Part shown: positions 16,501 to 26,254 of the stretch, piece after piece
Layout: the number at the start of each line of letters is the position of its first letter
Position numbering within the stretch: the first letter of the stretch is position 1
DNA from: Emiliania huxleyi CCMP1516
Lineage: Eukaryota > Haptophyta > Isochrysidales > Noelaerhabdaceae
Assembly: GCF_000372725.1 (NCBI RefSeq)
Contig: NW_005201493.1
Span: 218,475-257,044 of the forward strand
DNA: 38,570 nt
Reading direction: 5' to 3'
The notes under the pieces: generated by a model
What the model saw: only the letters and a program-made list of their open reading frames with translations
What the model was told of the DNA's origin: nothing
Database searches by the model: none
Made by a program: the position numbers and the translations under genes

Positions 16501-17298
16501 ATGGCAACGCCAGCTCGCTCCGTCGCTGCAGCGGAAGCGGCTGCCGCGGCGCCGGAAGCGGCTGCCGCTCCGGAGTCGTCGGCGGCGACAACTGCGCTCG
16601 TCCCCGCCACCGACGCAACCGCGGTGTTTCCGGCATGGCTTGAGCGAGCAGAGACGGCGATGCAAGCAGCAGCTGCGGCGGAGAGGGCGCAACGCGAGGC
16701 GATAGTGAATGCGCAATGCAAGGCAGACGAAGCCATAGCAGCGGCGCTGGCGGAATGCAAAAAGAGTGAGCAGGCCGCGGAGCAGCGGGCTGCTAGAGCT
16801 GACGCCAATGCTGCGAATGCGAGGGCTGAGAGCCGGGCAGACGAAACGATTGCAGCGGCGGCCGCCAAGGTGGAGGAGTGCGAACGAGAGGTGGCCGCGG
16901 CAGCCAATGCGCTCGAGAAGAACACCGGCGAAACTACGGGTGAAGCCGCGACGCCACCAGAGGCGGAGAAGAAGGGCGGGGGCGAGCCGCAACAGCAACT
17001 CACCCAGCAGCGAGAGCAGGCGGACCGGGAGGTGGAGGCAGCGTACGCAGACGTGCCACGCGTGCGGAATGCGGCCAAAGAGCTCTTTCACGCCAAGGTG
17101 CGCAAGGCGCGCGCCGAGGCCGAGCACACTGTCGCGCTTGCCGCCAAGGAGACGAGGGCGAAAGTGGCGGCCATGCGGCACGCGATGGCGGAGGCGCAGG
17201 CAGAGATGCTCGTCTTGGAAGAGGACGAGAGCAGAGGCGGCGGGCCGGGCACGGGCCGCTTCACGCGAGCGTCCAACATGACGCTGGCCACTCTATAA
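16501..17298 (+). CDS. Ala/Glu-rich coiled-coil protein, unknown
   Basis: 265 residues from ATG 16501, or up to 307 from 16374, ending with TAA at 17296-17298. An Ala/Pro-rich start (SVAAAEAAAAAPEAAAAP) is followed by VFPAWLERAETAMQAAAAAE and long alpha-helical stretches with heptad-like spacing (EAIAAALAECKKSEQ, AAAKVEECEREVAAAANALE, VRNAAKELFHAKVRKARAEA, AAMRHAMAEAQAEMLVLEED). It has no signal peptide from 16501 and no membrane span. It resembles many structural or scaffold coiled coils and none specifically. Single exon. It converges with the SDR gene at 17701. Confidence 0.65.
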   Translation: MATPARSVAAAEAAAAAPEAAAAPESSAATTALVPATDATAVFPAWLERAETAMQAAAAAERAQREAIVNAQCKADEAIAAALAECKKSEQAAEQRAARADANAANARAESRADETIAAAAAKVEECEREVAAAANALEKNTGETTGEAATPPEAEKKGGGEPQQQLTQQREQADREVEAAYADVPRVRNAAKELFHAKVRKARAEAEHTVALAAKETRAKVAAMRHAMAEAQAEMLVLEEDESRGGGPGTGRFTRASNMTLATL

Positions 17299-17700
17299 CT
17301 ACAGCGTTGGTTTGTGTGGTGAGCTGGTGTCGTGGCGACGGCGAGCCGCTGTCTCTCGTGTCTCTATCACACGTGCAGCGTCTTGGACTTGGTCTTGTTG
17401 ACACTGTGTCTGGGTCGGGCGCGGCCGAGGGTCCCACCTTCCACCTGTCCCCGCACATAGCTGGTGCAAAGGCGGGGCGCTGCGCCGTTGCCAAAGAGCG
17501 ATCACGCAGACCGTCTATAATAATATACCCAAAACAGCATTTGCTGCTTGCTGGCCACACCCGACCGACACACGTTACTTTCGTTACTCTCACCAAACGA
17601 ATAGAAACAGCCAAAGAGCCAAACTCAAAAGCCTGCTCGAACGCTCGAACCGCGCGGGCCAAAGTACCACAAATCTCTGCACGCGAAGCGCACAGCCTCT

Positions 17701-18701
17701 TCAGCCCAGCAGCTCTTCCAGGTTGGCCGGCCTCGAGTAGTCGCAGTTCTCGCCGGAAAGGCTGGAGAGGAGGGCCGCCATGTCGCCGGAGAAGGCGGCG
17801 CCCTCGCCAGGCGGGCTGCTCACGACGTCAAAGGAGCGGCCTCGCGCCTCGGGCGTGTCGAGCGCGAGCACGCAGAGCGCGGCCACGTCCTCGCGAGGGA
17901 TGACGCGCCCGGCGGCGTCGCGCTCCATCAGCGCATCGTCCACCCCCACGACCAGCGCTCTCTGTCCGCCTGCTCACACTCGAGGGAGGCGGGTGTGAAG
18001 AGGCGCTGAGCTCGCCGCCGCCGCGCGAGCTCGCACGTCGGCGCCTGGGGCGGGCTCCTTCTGGCCATAGTGCGGGAGCAGGCCGCCGGGGTGGATGACC
18101 GTGTACTCCAAGCCGGAGGCGATGAGCTCCATTTCGGCGCGCCGCTTCCAAAGCACGATCTTGTCCATCGACACGTTCAGAAAGTGCTCCGGCAGCGTGC
18201 CTGCCATTGATGTTCACATTGATGTTCACTACCGGTATAGCACTGCCATTTGAGAACATCAATAGTGCCTGCCATCGAGGAGAGCAGCACCACGTGCGAC
18301 ACGCCCGCCGCCTTGGCCGCGGCGATCTGCACTCGCGTTCCCTCGTAGTCGACATCGCGCGGCGCCGCCCCCGCGGGGAAGGAGAAGCGGGGCTTGGCGT
18401 CCTTGTTGCCCATCATCTTGCCAAAGATGACGCCCGGAAGCGACCAAAAGTCCAGCTTTGGCTTTGCGCTCGTGCAGATGATGAGCGCATCGGCCCCACC
18501 GAGGGCAGTCTCCAGGCTCGCCCTTGCGCCCGGCCCAGTCACGTCCGTGAGGGCAACGTCCAGATTCGCGTAGCTGGCGCACAGCTCGTCCGCCTTGTCC
18601 TGCGACCGGACGACAGCCAGCGGCGTGTGCCCGCGCTCCTGCAGCTTACGCACGACAAGCGAGCCCGTCAAGCCCGAGGCGCCAGTGACCGCCACCTTCA
18701 T
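17701..18701 (-). CDS. Atypical SDR / NAD(P)-binding NmrA-like protein, 3 exons
   Basis: Exons 18701-18269, 18200-18045 and 17969-17701 give 285 residues. The N-terminus has a Rossmann start, MKVAVTGASGLTGSLVVRKL, with the GxxGxxG motif of atypical SDRs; then ADALIICTSAKPKLDF, DYEGTRVQIAAAKAAGVSHV, LLSSMAG|TLPEHFL, a KRRAEMELIASGLEYTVIHPG segment typical of the family (active-site region shifted to K and the IRPG-like turn), and VIPREDVAALCVLAL. Such proteins act as NAD(P)-dependent reductases, isomerases or redox sensors; the substrate is not determined. Both introns use GC donors (GCAG|GCACTA and CCAG|GCGCCG). Intron 1 (68 nt) is flanked by an 11-bp direct repeat and carries inverted ends. 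Without splicing the frame stops within 25 codons, which supports the intron. Confidence 0.85.
18201..18268 (-). mobile_element. Candidate introner-like intron (68 nt) in the SDR gene
   Basis: The 11-bp repeat ATGGCAGGCAC occurs across both splice sites (18275-18265 and 18207-18197). Between them are 57 bp starting TATTGATGTTC and ending GAACATCA with an inner GAACATCAATG, so the ends are inverted repeats. A TATACCGGTA palindrome lies near the middle. Splicing GC..AG removes one repeat and the insert and restores a normal SDR sequence (SSMAG|TLPEHF). This is the organisation described for introner DNA transposons of other algae. Confidence 0.7.
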
Positions 18702-18767
18702 AAGGCAAAGCGAATGCTGGCTGCGAGGCGCCCAACGATGGTCGGCAAGACGAGGGCACCGCTGGTT

Positions 18768-18845
18768 CCTCTCGAGGTTCTCGAGGTGGATATTCTTTCG
18801 CCGCGTTGGGTAGCGAGGATTGGTGTGACGCGATCCACGCGCTGG
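18768..18845 (+). repeat. Dispersed repeat R4, copy 1 (second at 30403-30475)
   Basis: CTCTCGAGGTTCTCGAGG through GTAGCGAGGATTGGTGT. The two copies differ by a handful of bases and lie in the same orientation, both just upstream of minus-strand genes (SDR and RBR). Confidence 0.9.
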
Positions 18846-19105
18846 GTTCCGGCTCCTACCCGGAGAGGGGGTCTGTCAACACTGACTCGCGCCAACGAGG
18901 GCGGCGCAGCGTAGGCCTCGAGCAACACGAACGAGTCGCCGACAACCCTTAGGGGCCTAGAGAACACAACCCCCTCTCCCTTTTCTCCCAGTAAGCTAAA
19001 GGTACGTACACACAACATTTTACCTCCCCCGGATGCGGCGAGGCTGGTGCCTTTAACGTTAGGCGCACACACAGCTCGCCAAGATACGATCTTGAGAAAC
19101 ACCGC

Positions 19106-19185
19106 CGCTGCCCCGGTGGGTCGCCAGTGAGTGGGTGTTTTTGCCACTGAGTTCTGGCGCCGTGGACTTACGCCTGTGAAGGGCT
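19106..19185 (+). repeat. ~78-bp direct repeat, copy 1
   Basis: CGCTGCCCCGGTGGGTCGCC to GCCTGTGAAGGGCT, repeated at 19284-19359 with one GTGA deletion and few changes. The stretch 18846-19571 has no recognisable gene. Confidence 0.92.
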
Positions 19186-19283
19186 AGAGTCGCGGGTTAG
19201 AGAGAGTCCATTCGTTTTCCGTCGCGCCGCCAGCTCGTATTGCGCTGCATTACCGCTTACCTTACCAGTAGTCCGGGAATCCT

Positions 19284-19359
19284 CGCTGCCACGGTGGGTC
19301 GCCAGTGGGTGTTTTTGCCACTGAGTTCTGGCGCCGTGGACTTAGGCCTGTGAAGGGCT
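19284..19359 (+). repeat. ~78-bp direct repeat, copy 2
   Basis: Second copy of 19106-19185; spacing about 180 bp. Both are downstream of the lipase gene's stop. Confidence 0.92.
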
Positions 19360-19571
19360 CTCGTATCGTCTTACCTTTTCCAGTAGCCTGGGGCCGCGCA
19401 CTCGTTTTCCCTGCGCGTATGCCGGACTCGCACCGATTGTTGATTCGCTATTGACTTCGGCCCCAGGGTCGTTCGCTATCGTCTTAATACACATCTTCCC
19501 AGTCCGCATCATATTTCCCGCGGTCGTCGTCGGGCAGTAGTAGGCTCGACAGGTGCTCCGAGATTAGTCGT

Positions 19572-22500
19572 CTAGTTACTGCAGTAGTTTGTGCCCCAGG
19601 AAAACGAGAACGCGTACTCTCCTGCACGACAGCACTGGTAGTCCTCTCCGTCGTAACTCCAGTAACATGTGCGCGATTCGCAATCAATGTGTTCTTCGCA
19701 ATGGCGGGACAAGTCGGGGAGACCGTCTGGATACACGATTGCCTGCTTGATCCGTACCATTGTCGTAAACAAAAGATGGTAGCCGTTCCCGACGAAGGAA
19801 TTGATTGCCGCAGCGGCGGCGCACAGCGCCATCGAAGCAAATTGACCCAAGGAGCCGATCACAGGGACAAAGCTAAGAGCCGTGCCGATCTCGTTCCTGT
19901 ACTCGCACAAGTTGGACACTCTCGGCGTGAAATCGGTATCAGTCTCATACTTGAACGGGTTGGGGGTATTTGCCCACCACGCGCCTTTCCATTTGAGGTT
20001 GATCACGCGCGTGCCCACGTGCTCGTATCCCATGGATGTAGAAGGAACCGACGGAACCAAGTCGCCCTCGCTTACCCAGCGAGTCGAGTCAATCGCGAGA
20101 CCCTTCACGAAATCAGCCCCCTTGACGTCGTTTCTGTTGCGGATTGCCCAGCTCGCTGTTCCGGGAAAGAGTCCACTCAGCCGCACGGCCGTCCGCGCGA
20201 AAGTAAGCACGGAGTTGGCATTGCTCACTCCGAGGTCGAGAAGTGCTGGGCACTCCGCTTCACCTGTCAGGCACGCCAGCGGCTCCAGAACAGGCTTGAG
20301 CTCCTCTCCCAGCGCGGCAACACCCTCAATACCGCCTTCAAGGATGGCGGCTTGCATTGCATCAAATTTTGATCCGGCCGCAAACGTGGTGTCAAGCAGG
20401 GCGTCGGTAAAGTCGTGGCCCACCCCCTTCAAAGTAGCCTTCAGCGCTTCCTTCACAGACATGATGTCGCCTCCATCCTCCATAGCCCTCATAGCGGCCT
20501 TCACTCCGGCGGCCTTGAGAGCTGCAATTGCCTTTTCATCGATCTCGGGGAACTCGTCATCAAACAGCTCGGCCCCTTCCTTCCAGACTCTCGGAGATGA
20601 AAAGGTGTGCAGCTTCACCTCACAACCGTGCAGCTTCAGGTCCACCGCACCAATGTTTGCCAGCGCGCCGCCGAGGCTGTGGCCGGTCACAATTATCGTC
20701 GAGTCGCCTGCCTCTCTGCAGAACTCCTCTGCGCTCCAGCCAGCAGCACGGAGCTCCTCGTATTGCCAAACCCACCCCATGCCTGCAGCGTACTTGCAGT
20801 TGGTCGAGTCTCCATCTCCTGCAGTGCACATGCAATTCTCTGCAGCGCATGTTTCATGGCCCGGACCAAGCTCCACGTATTTTGAAACGGCAGCCGCCAA
20901 ATCCTCCACGCCGTCTTTAACGCCTCCGGTGCCGGAGAAGGATACCACGTACTCGTCGTTGCCTCGCTTCGCAACGAACATGAATGCTCCGGAGTCTGTG
21001 TCCGACTCGGAAGTGTATTCCACCACAGAGGAACCCAAGTCGAGGGCGTCATCCTGGATGACGTTGCATCTGGGCCCCGAGCCGAAGAGTGTCTCCTCGA
21101 TCCCCTGAAGCGGCGGCTTAAATGTGCGCACGCATGTCAGGGTTGGCATGTCAGGGTCTCCGCAAGTGCCACATGTGACGGGGCAGCACTTCATGTCCTC
21201 CGCCCATGAGCTGCAGTACTGTGAGCTGCTGGCGCACTGGTATCCGGCGCCCCACGCTGGCTTGGACTGCAGGCAGCTGTCGTTGTCGGTGCACTCGGCC
21301 GCGGGCGTTGTCCAACTCGCGCCGTATTCGTATTCGTATGCGAGGGCCGCTAGCTTTGCGAGGTTAAGTCCTCGCTGGAGGTTCTCGGCTGAGATTGTGT
21401 CTGTCCATTTCGCGGTGTTGGCGTACTGGACGGAGTTCGTCGTCGTCTCGGCCTCGTTGTTCCCGCGGGCGGCCCTCCACTCGTCATAGGGAATGCTCAT
21501 CGCGGCAGCTGCAGTCTGCATCGCGGTCAGACCCAAGCGGAAAACATCTTCACCCATTTGCCATGTATTTTGCCCGTCAACGTAGAAACCGCAGTGCAGC
21601 TTCGCATCGTCGGGAAACATGGACGCGTACCCGGAGGATAAGACCGTGACATGCCCGACCGGCATATTCGGAAACTTGCTCGGGTCCTCCAACGCCATCC
21701 TGAAGGCGGTGTGCTGCGCGTCTGACCTTGACATGCCTCGTGTCGACATGAGCAGCTCCGTGCGTTTGTTGACTTTGCGCATATCGGCCGTTGTGAGTTT
21801 GTCCGTGCGTCTCTCGGCCCGCGCGCCGTGCATGCTCAGAGTGTGGTTGAGCCCCGAAAACAGGCGCAGATGGTAGTCTTCCTCGTTCATGTACTCAGGC
21901 CAGTGGACGTCGCACACCTTACCGGGGCATCGCTGCTCGAACTCTTCCGACGGCTTGGCCGGGCAGGCGCGGCGCCCCGCGACTGCATCGGAGGTCTTGC
22001 GGTCGCTGCCGAGTTCTTTGGTTGTGAAGAGAAGTGCGCGTGCGCAGCGCTGCCCCATGGAGTAGGTTGCCATGCCGATGAAGCCGTAAAGCCGCGCGTT
22101 GTGGTACGTGTCGGATGAGTACGAAAATATGGGGAAGTCGGGACGCTCATCCAGGCAGGCGTTGAGAGCGTTATCGATGCGTTCGTATTCAGCAGAGCCC
22201 TCAAGGTAGGGGAGGTAAAACAAGAGGGCGCCACCCTTGCGCTGCTGGCAGGCCTCGTGAATACTTGCCTCATATCGATCGACATCCATCCCGTTCGTTT
22301 CTGCAATGCCCAATGACAAGAATTTGAGCTGAATGCCCGGCGTCGATTTGACGCCGGCCGCGAGGCCAGCCTCGAATGCAACATACCACGGGGAGGCCTG
22401 GGCGTCTCGCACCTCTGGAATCAGTTCAGTGATCACGTAGACCACCTCGCTGCTGCCGCCGTCTGGCGACGGCAGCAGGTCGGCCACCACGGGGTCGGGC

Positions 22501-24400
22501 GCAGGGTTGAAAGGAGCAAAGAGGGCGCCGCGCGCAGTCTCAGTCTCGGTCGGGAGCGCCGTCGGGTTGAAATCCTTCTCCGGCGTGATATTGGAGAAGT
22601 CGACGACCTGCGCGGGGTAAGCGGGGATGTCAAGCACCATGTGACCCTATTCCGTCTCAGCCTCGGGAGGCTATGGCGCTCACCGGGATCGCGGCCGCGT
22701 CGGGCACGAGCACCGACTCGAGGAGCTCGGAGGAGACGCCGCCAGAGCCGTACGAAGAGAGTGCAAAGGCCGAGCAGCACAGACCGATCGCCAGGGTGAG
22801 GAAGACGCACAGCAGCTTTGTCGAGCAGAACTTGCCAAAGCGGAAGCCGTAGCGCGTCGAGGTCGGCTCGGTCTTCTCCCCGGCGCCGCCCTGACAGGCG
22901 GACGAGCGTTTGTCACGAGCAGGCAAGGTGCGCTGAACGGGCAAGGCAGTACGCGCCGAAGGCGTCGACGACGTCGGCGGGGCGTCGTTGACAGACGCCT
23001 TGCCGGAGCCGACGCCAGCGAGGTCTTCCTCGTCGTCGAACGCGTTGCCGGAGCCGACGCCAGCGAGGTCTTCCTCGTCGACGTCCGTTCCGAGCAGGGC
23101 CGCGAACCCGTTGGGGTCGACGCGGCCGATCGGGGTGGGGTTCTTGGTGGTCTTCTTGGAGGTGTCGATCAGGTTGGGCTCGCCCTTGCGCTCGATCTTG
23201 CGGAGCGGGGAGGGGGTCTTCCACCCGTCGATGACCTGCGCGCGCGTGCCGTGCGGCAGACGAGAGGTCACAGGATCAATGTAAGTGCCCGCCTGCATGA
23301 CTCGCGTGTCCCCACAATACCCGCGTGTGCTTCTGCTGGGAGGTGCTCACCGCCGGGGCGGCCGTCTCCCCTGGAAACTCCTTGGACGAGACGTTCCAGT
23401 CGGCGTCGACCTACGCGTCGAACGCGGGATGGGGTCACAGAGTGGGCTGGCAGACGCCGGCGCGCACAATGCCAGGCGCTCGCCGCCGGGGCGGCGGGCT
23501 TCTCCTCCGGAAACTCCTTGATCGACGGCAGCGTCTCGCCGCAAACCGCCGCCGGAAACTCCTTGAGGGCCGTGGCGACCTTGGTGGCCGGCTTGAGCGC
23601 CGGGTCGTTCTTGATGGCGCCGGTCTCGTCAACGGAGGCCTCCGCGCCAGACTCTGCCGCAGGGATGTCCTTCTTGAGGGCGCCTTTGACGGCGCCGGTG
23701 GGGGCCGTCGGTGGGCCGGTCGGGGGCGTAAACTTGGACCAGAAAACGGCGGTCGGGCGCGGCGCGTGGGTGGCGAACATGGCCTTGGCCTTGTCCGAGT
23801 CGACCGCGCCCGCGTCGGGCGCCTTTTCCGCGGCCGGGTCCTTCTTGAGGACGTCCTCCGTGCCAGACGCCGCCACGGAGATGTCCTTGACGTCGTTCTC
23901 GACGCCGCAAGCCTGTGGGCGAAAGAGAGTAGTACAGGCTTTCGGAGACGGGAGAGGGATGATCACGATCCTGGCGTGCGCACGCGCACCTTGGCTCCGA
24001 GGAGCGAAGTGGCCTTGGCCTTGGCCGAGTCGACCGTGCCCGCGTCGGGCGCCTCCGCCGAAGGGTCTTTCTTGATGATGCTCTCTTCGGAGGCCTCCGC
24101 GCCAGAATTTGCGGGGACGTCCTTCACGAGGGCGTTCTTGGCGCCGCGCGCCTGTGGGCCAGGGACGATAGAGCGGCGTTGGGACGGGAAGATCGCGCTG
24201 TTAGGATGAACACGCGCATAGACAGGCACCTCGGTTCCGAGGAGCGAAGGGGATTCCGACGCAAACGAGAGGACGATTGTGACTCGGCCGCCGTCGCCAG
24301 CCGGCGCGAAGCCGACCTTCGCTTTGTAGTCGATGTTGTCCATGATCGAGTTGTCCTGCGCAAGTCGCATCATCATGAAAGTTGAGACGGGCGCTTGCAT
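19572..24400 (-). CDS. Membrane-anchored periplasmic-binding-like / ShKT / class 3 lipase protein
   Basis: Modelled exons (minus): 24400-24230, 24151-23990, 23912-23484, 23410-23351, 23292-22684 and 22646-19572, about 1500 residues, all phase 0. Exons 2-4 are Lys/Asp/Ala/Pro-rich repeats. Exon 5 ends with a membrane anchor (KLLCVFLTLAIGLCCSAFAL). Exon 6 (1024 residues) has a type 1 periplasmic-binding-like domain (EVVYVITELIPEV, AFEAGLAAGVKSTPG, DFPIFSYSSDTYHNARLYGF, HVTVLSSGYASMF; about 22460-21470), a Cys-rich ShKT-like module (QYCSSWAEDMKCCPVTCGTC, about 21300-21160), and an alpha/beta-hydrolase lipase class 3 domain: GHSLGG with Ser at 20676-20678, Asp in GDLVPSVP (20061-20063) and His in YEHVG (20019-20021). 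The catalytic triad is complete. Predicted role: cell-surface or secreted acyl-ester hydrolysis coupled to ligand sensing (inference). Uncertain: whether exons 1-4 belong to this gene, and the start at 24400. Confidence 0.8.
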
Positions 24401-24503
24401 TGGATGTGCACAAACAGCTATATTCGCTTTGTGGTGGGGGTCTGAACTGACACTACAGCTCTGTTGTGGACGGGATAGATAAGCCTCTGGGCCGGCACGT
24501 GGG

Positions 24504-24603
24504 NNNNNNNNNNNNNNNNNNNNNNNNNNNNNNNNNNNNNNNNNNNNNNNNNNNNNNNNNNNNNNNNNNNNNNNNNNNNNNNNNNNNNNNNNNNNNNNNN
24601 NNN
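24504..24603. other. Assembly gap (100 N, unknown size)
   Basis: Exactly 100 N, the usual placeholder for a gap of unknown length. It separates the exchanger fragment from the presumed 5' end of the lipase gene, so the order and distance of the two sides are unproven. Confidence 1.
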
Positions 24604-24768
24604 CCGAGCGGGGCGAATCACCGTGAAGAACTCGGGCGCCGACGACCCAACCGCCATGACGGGTGCGCCGGCGACCTCCTCGGGCACCTCTTGAGCACCT
24701 CGACCTCATCGATCGCCGCGGCGTAGACGTCGTCGCAGACGATGGCGATGCCGACGAAGAAGTAGAAC
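24604..24768 (-). CDS. Na+/Ca2+ (K+-dependent) exchanger fragment, frameshifted
   Basis: The exon starts after a CCCGCGCAG acceptor at 24769 and reads FYFFVGIAIVCDDVYAAAID, EVEVLK, then in the next frame EVPEEVAGAPVMAVGSSAPE, FFTVI. This is the alpha-1 repeat region of CaCA-family NCKX exchangers (IVCDD and the catalytic GSSAPE motif). The two halves join only if one G is added near 24690 (AAGAGG where AAGGAGG would fit). So it is a sequencing error or a broken gene. The gap then cuts it. NCKX carriers exchange Na+ for Ca2+ plus K+ at plasma or vesicle membranes; in a calcifying alga they are of interest for Ca2+ flux (inference). Confidence 0.75.
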
Positions 24769-24825
24769 CTGCGCGGGGGACGGGACGGGGAGAAGTGAAG
24801 GGGGGCGGGTCGGCGGCGAGGGCGA

Positions 24826-24962
24826 GGGCGGAGGGGCGGAGGCGGCGTGGGCGGCGGAGGGGCGGGTGGCGCTGGCGGCGGGGAGGACGGGGGTGGGTGG
24901 GGCGGAGGCGGCGTGGGCGGCGGAGGGGCGGGTGGCGGCGGGGAGGACGGGGGTGGGTGGGA
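24826..24962. repeat. G-rich ~65-70 bp tandem duplication in the exchanger intron
   Basis: GGCGGCGTGGGCGGCGGAGG with GGGGAGGACGGGGGTGGGTGG occurs twice in tandem, with a 9-base insertion in one copy. It lies just upstream (minus) of the exchanger exon and presumably is its intron. The G-runs could form quadruplexes. Confidence 0.85.
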
Positions 24963-25021
24963 GGAGCAGGAGGACAATGCCCCACTCCGCTTGCCCCCTC
25001 GTCCAGCAAAGGTGGGCTCTG

Positions 25022-25305
25022 CGCCGCGTCATTGAACGAGTGTGCGCCGCCGCGCGGAGGGAGGCGCGCTCGCCTTGTTGCCGAGCTGGCGTAGTGGGGG
25101 CGTCGGCGACCGGGTCGGCGACGTTCTGAGCGTCAAGGCGACGATGTCGGGGCAGGAAGGACGGCAAAGCGGTGACGGAGTCGGCGGTGGAGAAGTCGGA
25201 GGTGAGCGCGGAGAGACCCGAGGCGCGACCGCCACACGCAGCGAACAAAGAGCGCTGGTCCGCGATGTAGCAGATGTTGCCCGGCACGGAGAGCGTCAAG
25301 GGCAC
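25022..25305 (-). CDS. Possible upstream exon of the exchanger gene
   Basis: A minus-strand frame reads VPGNICYIADQRSLFAACGG, RASGLSALTSDFSTADSVTA, LPSFLPRHRRLDAQNVADPV, which has protein-like composition. It has no ATG at its beginning (GTG at 25305) and no confirmed donor to the exon at 24768. It could be the extracellular N-terminal part that precedes the first membrane helix of NCKX. Weak. Confidence 0.25.
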
Positions 25306-25600
25306 GCGCGCGCCAGCCGCCGCCGTTGAGATTCAGTCGCCCGTGGGCTGGGGTCGAGGGTCTTGGGAGCAGCTGTGTGCCGCAGTGTGCCGCGGGCGCT
25401 GTGGGCTGCGGGTCTGTCCTTCGGTGCGTTTCGGATCTAAGATGGGGGTGCATGCGCCGGCAAACCTGGGTTGTCGCCTACACAAGCAGGGAAGGGCGTC
25501 AGAGCCGGCCGGGCGGAGCGGCGGAGCGTGAGCACGCCTCGATGATCTCGATGATGAAGAGTTTGGTGTGAACGGCGGCGAATTCTTTTCTTTGTCAGTG

Positions 25601-25739
25601 TGTGTGGCAGCCCGCTGGCTGTGTGTCTTGTGAGCCTGTTTGTGTCTGTGTGTCGCTCGTGCGTGTCGTCATCATCTGTCTAGCGTCCACCCATACCGCG
25701 TTGGTGTCCAGTCCGAGCCTGGCTGTTCTTCACCTTCCT
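25601..25739 (+). repeat. Dispersed repeat R1, copy 3
   Basis: The longest copy of the module at 1619-1724 and (inverted) 3369-3503. It is directly followed by the R2 repeat here, whereas the two are separated at the window start. 25306-25600 has no supportable gene. Confidence 0.9.
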
Positions 25740-25740
25740 A

Positions 25741-25925
25741 ACTTGAGCACTTGAGCACTGGATAGTTAGGGTCGATTCCGCATGGTACGGGACCCCTCGA
25801 TCGTCTCAGTGTCAGTGTCATGTGAAAGAAGTTGGCCTGCTGGGCGGCGTTCAGGTGCGACGCGCTGACCAGCGAGTCGACCGGCTGTTGGCTCGTGAAG
25901 GCCTTGTGGAACAACAATTACGATC
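25741..25925 (-). pseudogene. Decayed mobile-element-like ORF, copy 2 (upstream part)
   Basis: Minus strand: LLFHKAFTSQQPVDSLVSAS, HLNAAQQANFFHMT, then (with a frame change) ETIEGSRTMRNRPYPVLKCS, overlapping 65 bp with copy 1 at 2157-2222. Together the two copies outline one ORF of more than 150 residues that is intact in neither place. The family is not identified. Confidence 0.45.
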
Positions 25926-26118
25926 AGCGCGGGGGTGCCGCCCGCTCAGATGGCACCGAGTAACGTCTAATCGAGTGCCTCGAGCAGTGTACGCCCCGCC
26001 GCGCCGCGCGCGCCGCAGCAGATACTAAACATGTGAAAAGTACGTGGTCAACGTCGTGCGAGGTTTCCCAGACCGCACTTGTGCACTAGCTGGGCACATG
26101 CCGCATGCAACATACGTA

Positions 26119-26137
26119 TCATGACTCGAAGTCATGA
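26119..26137. other. Perfect 8-bp hairpin
   Basis: TCATGACT, loop CGA, AGTCATGA. It sits in a non-coding stretch (25926-26254) downstream of the stop of the 26255 gene. Function unknown. Confidence 0.75.
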
Positions 26138-26254
26138 CTACTCGAGCGGCTACGCTCCCGGACGCGTCCGTCATCAAAGCTCTTGGACACGTGGTTGCTC
26201 GTAGATGGACAGCCAAGAGTCAGATCAGAAGTGCAGTGAGAAGCTTTCAACTGC

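Noticed and set aside
17970..18044. Direct repeat at SDR intron 2 as another insertion scar
   Set aside because: Only CAGGCG is shared between its ends, which is what the AG|GCG splice consensus gives.
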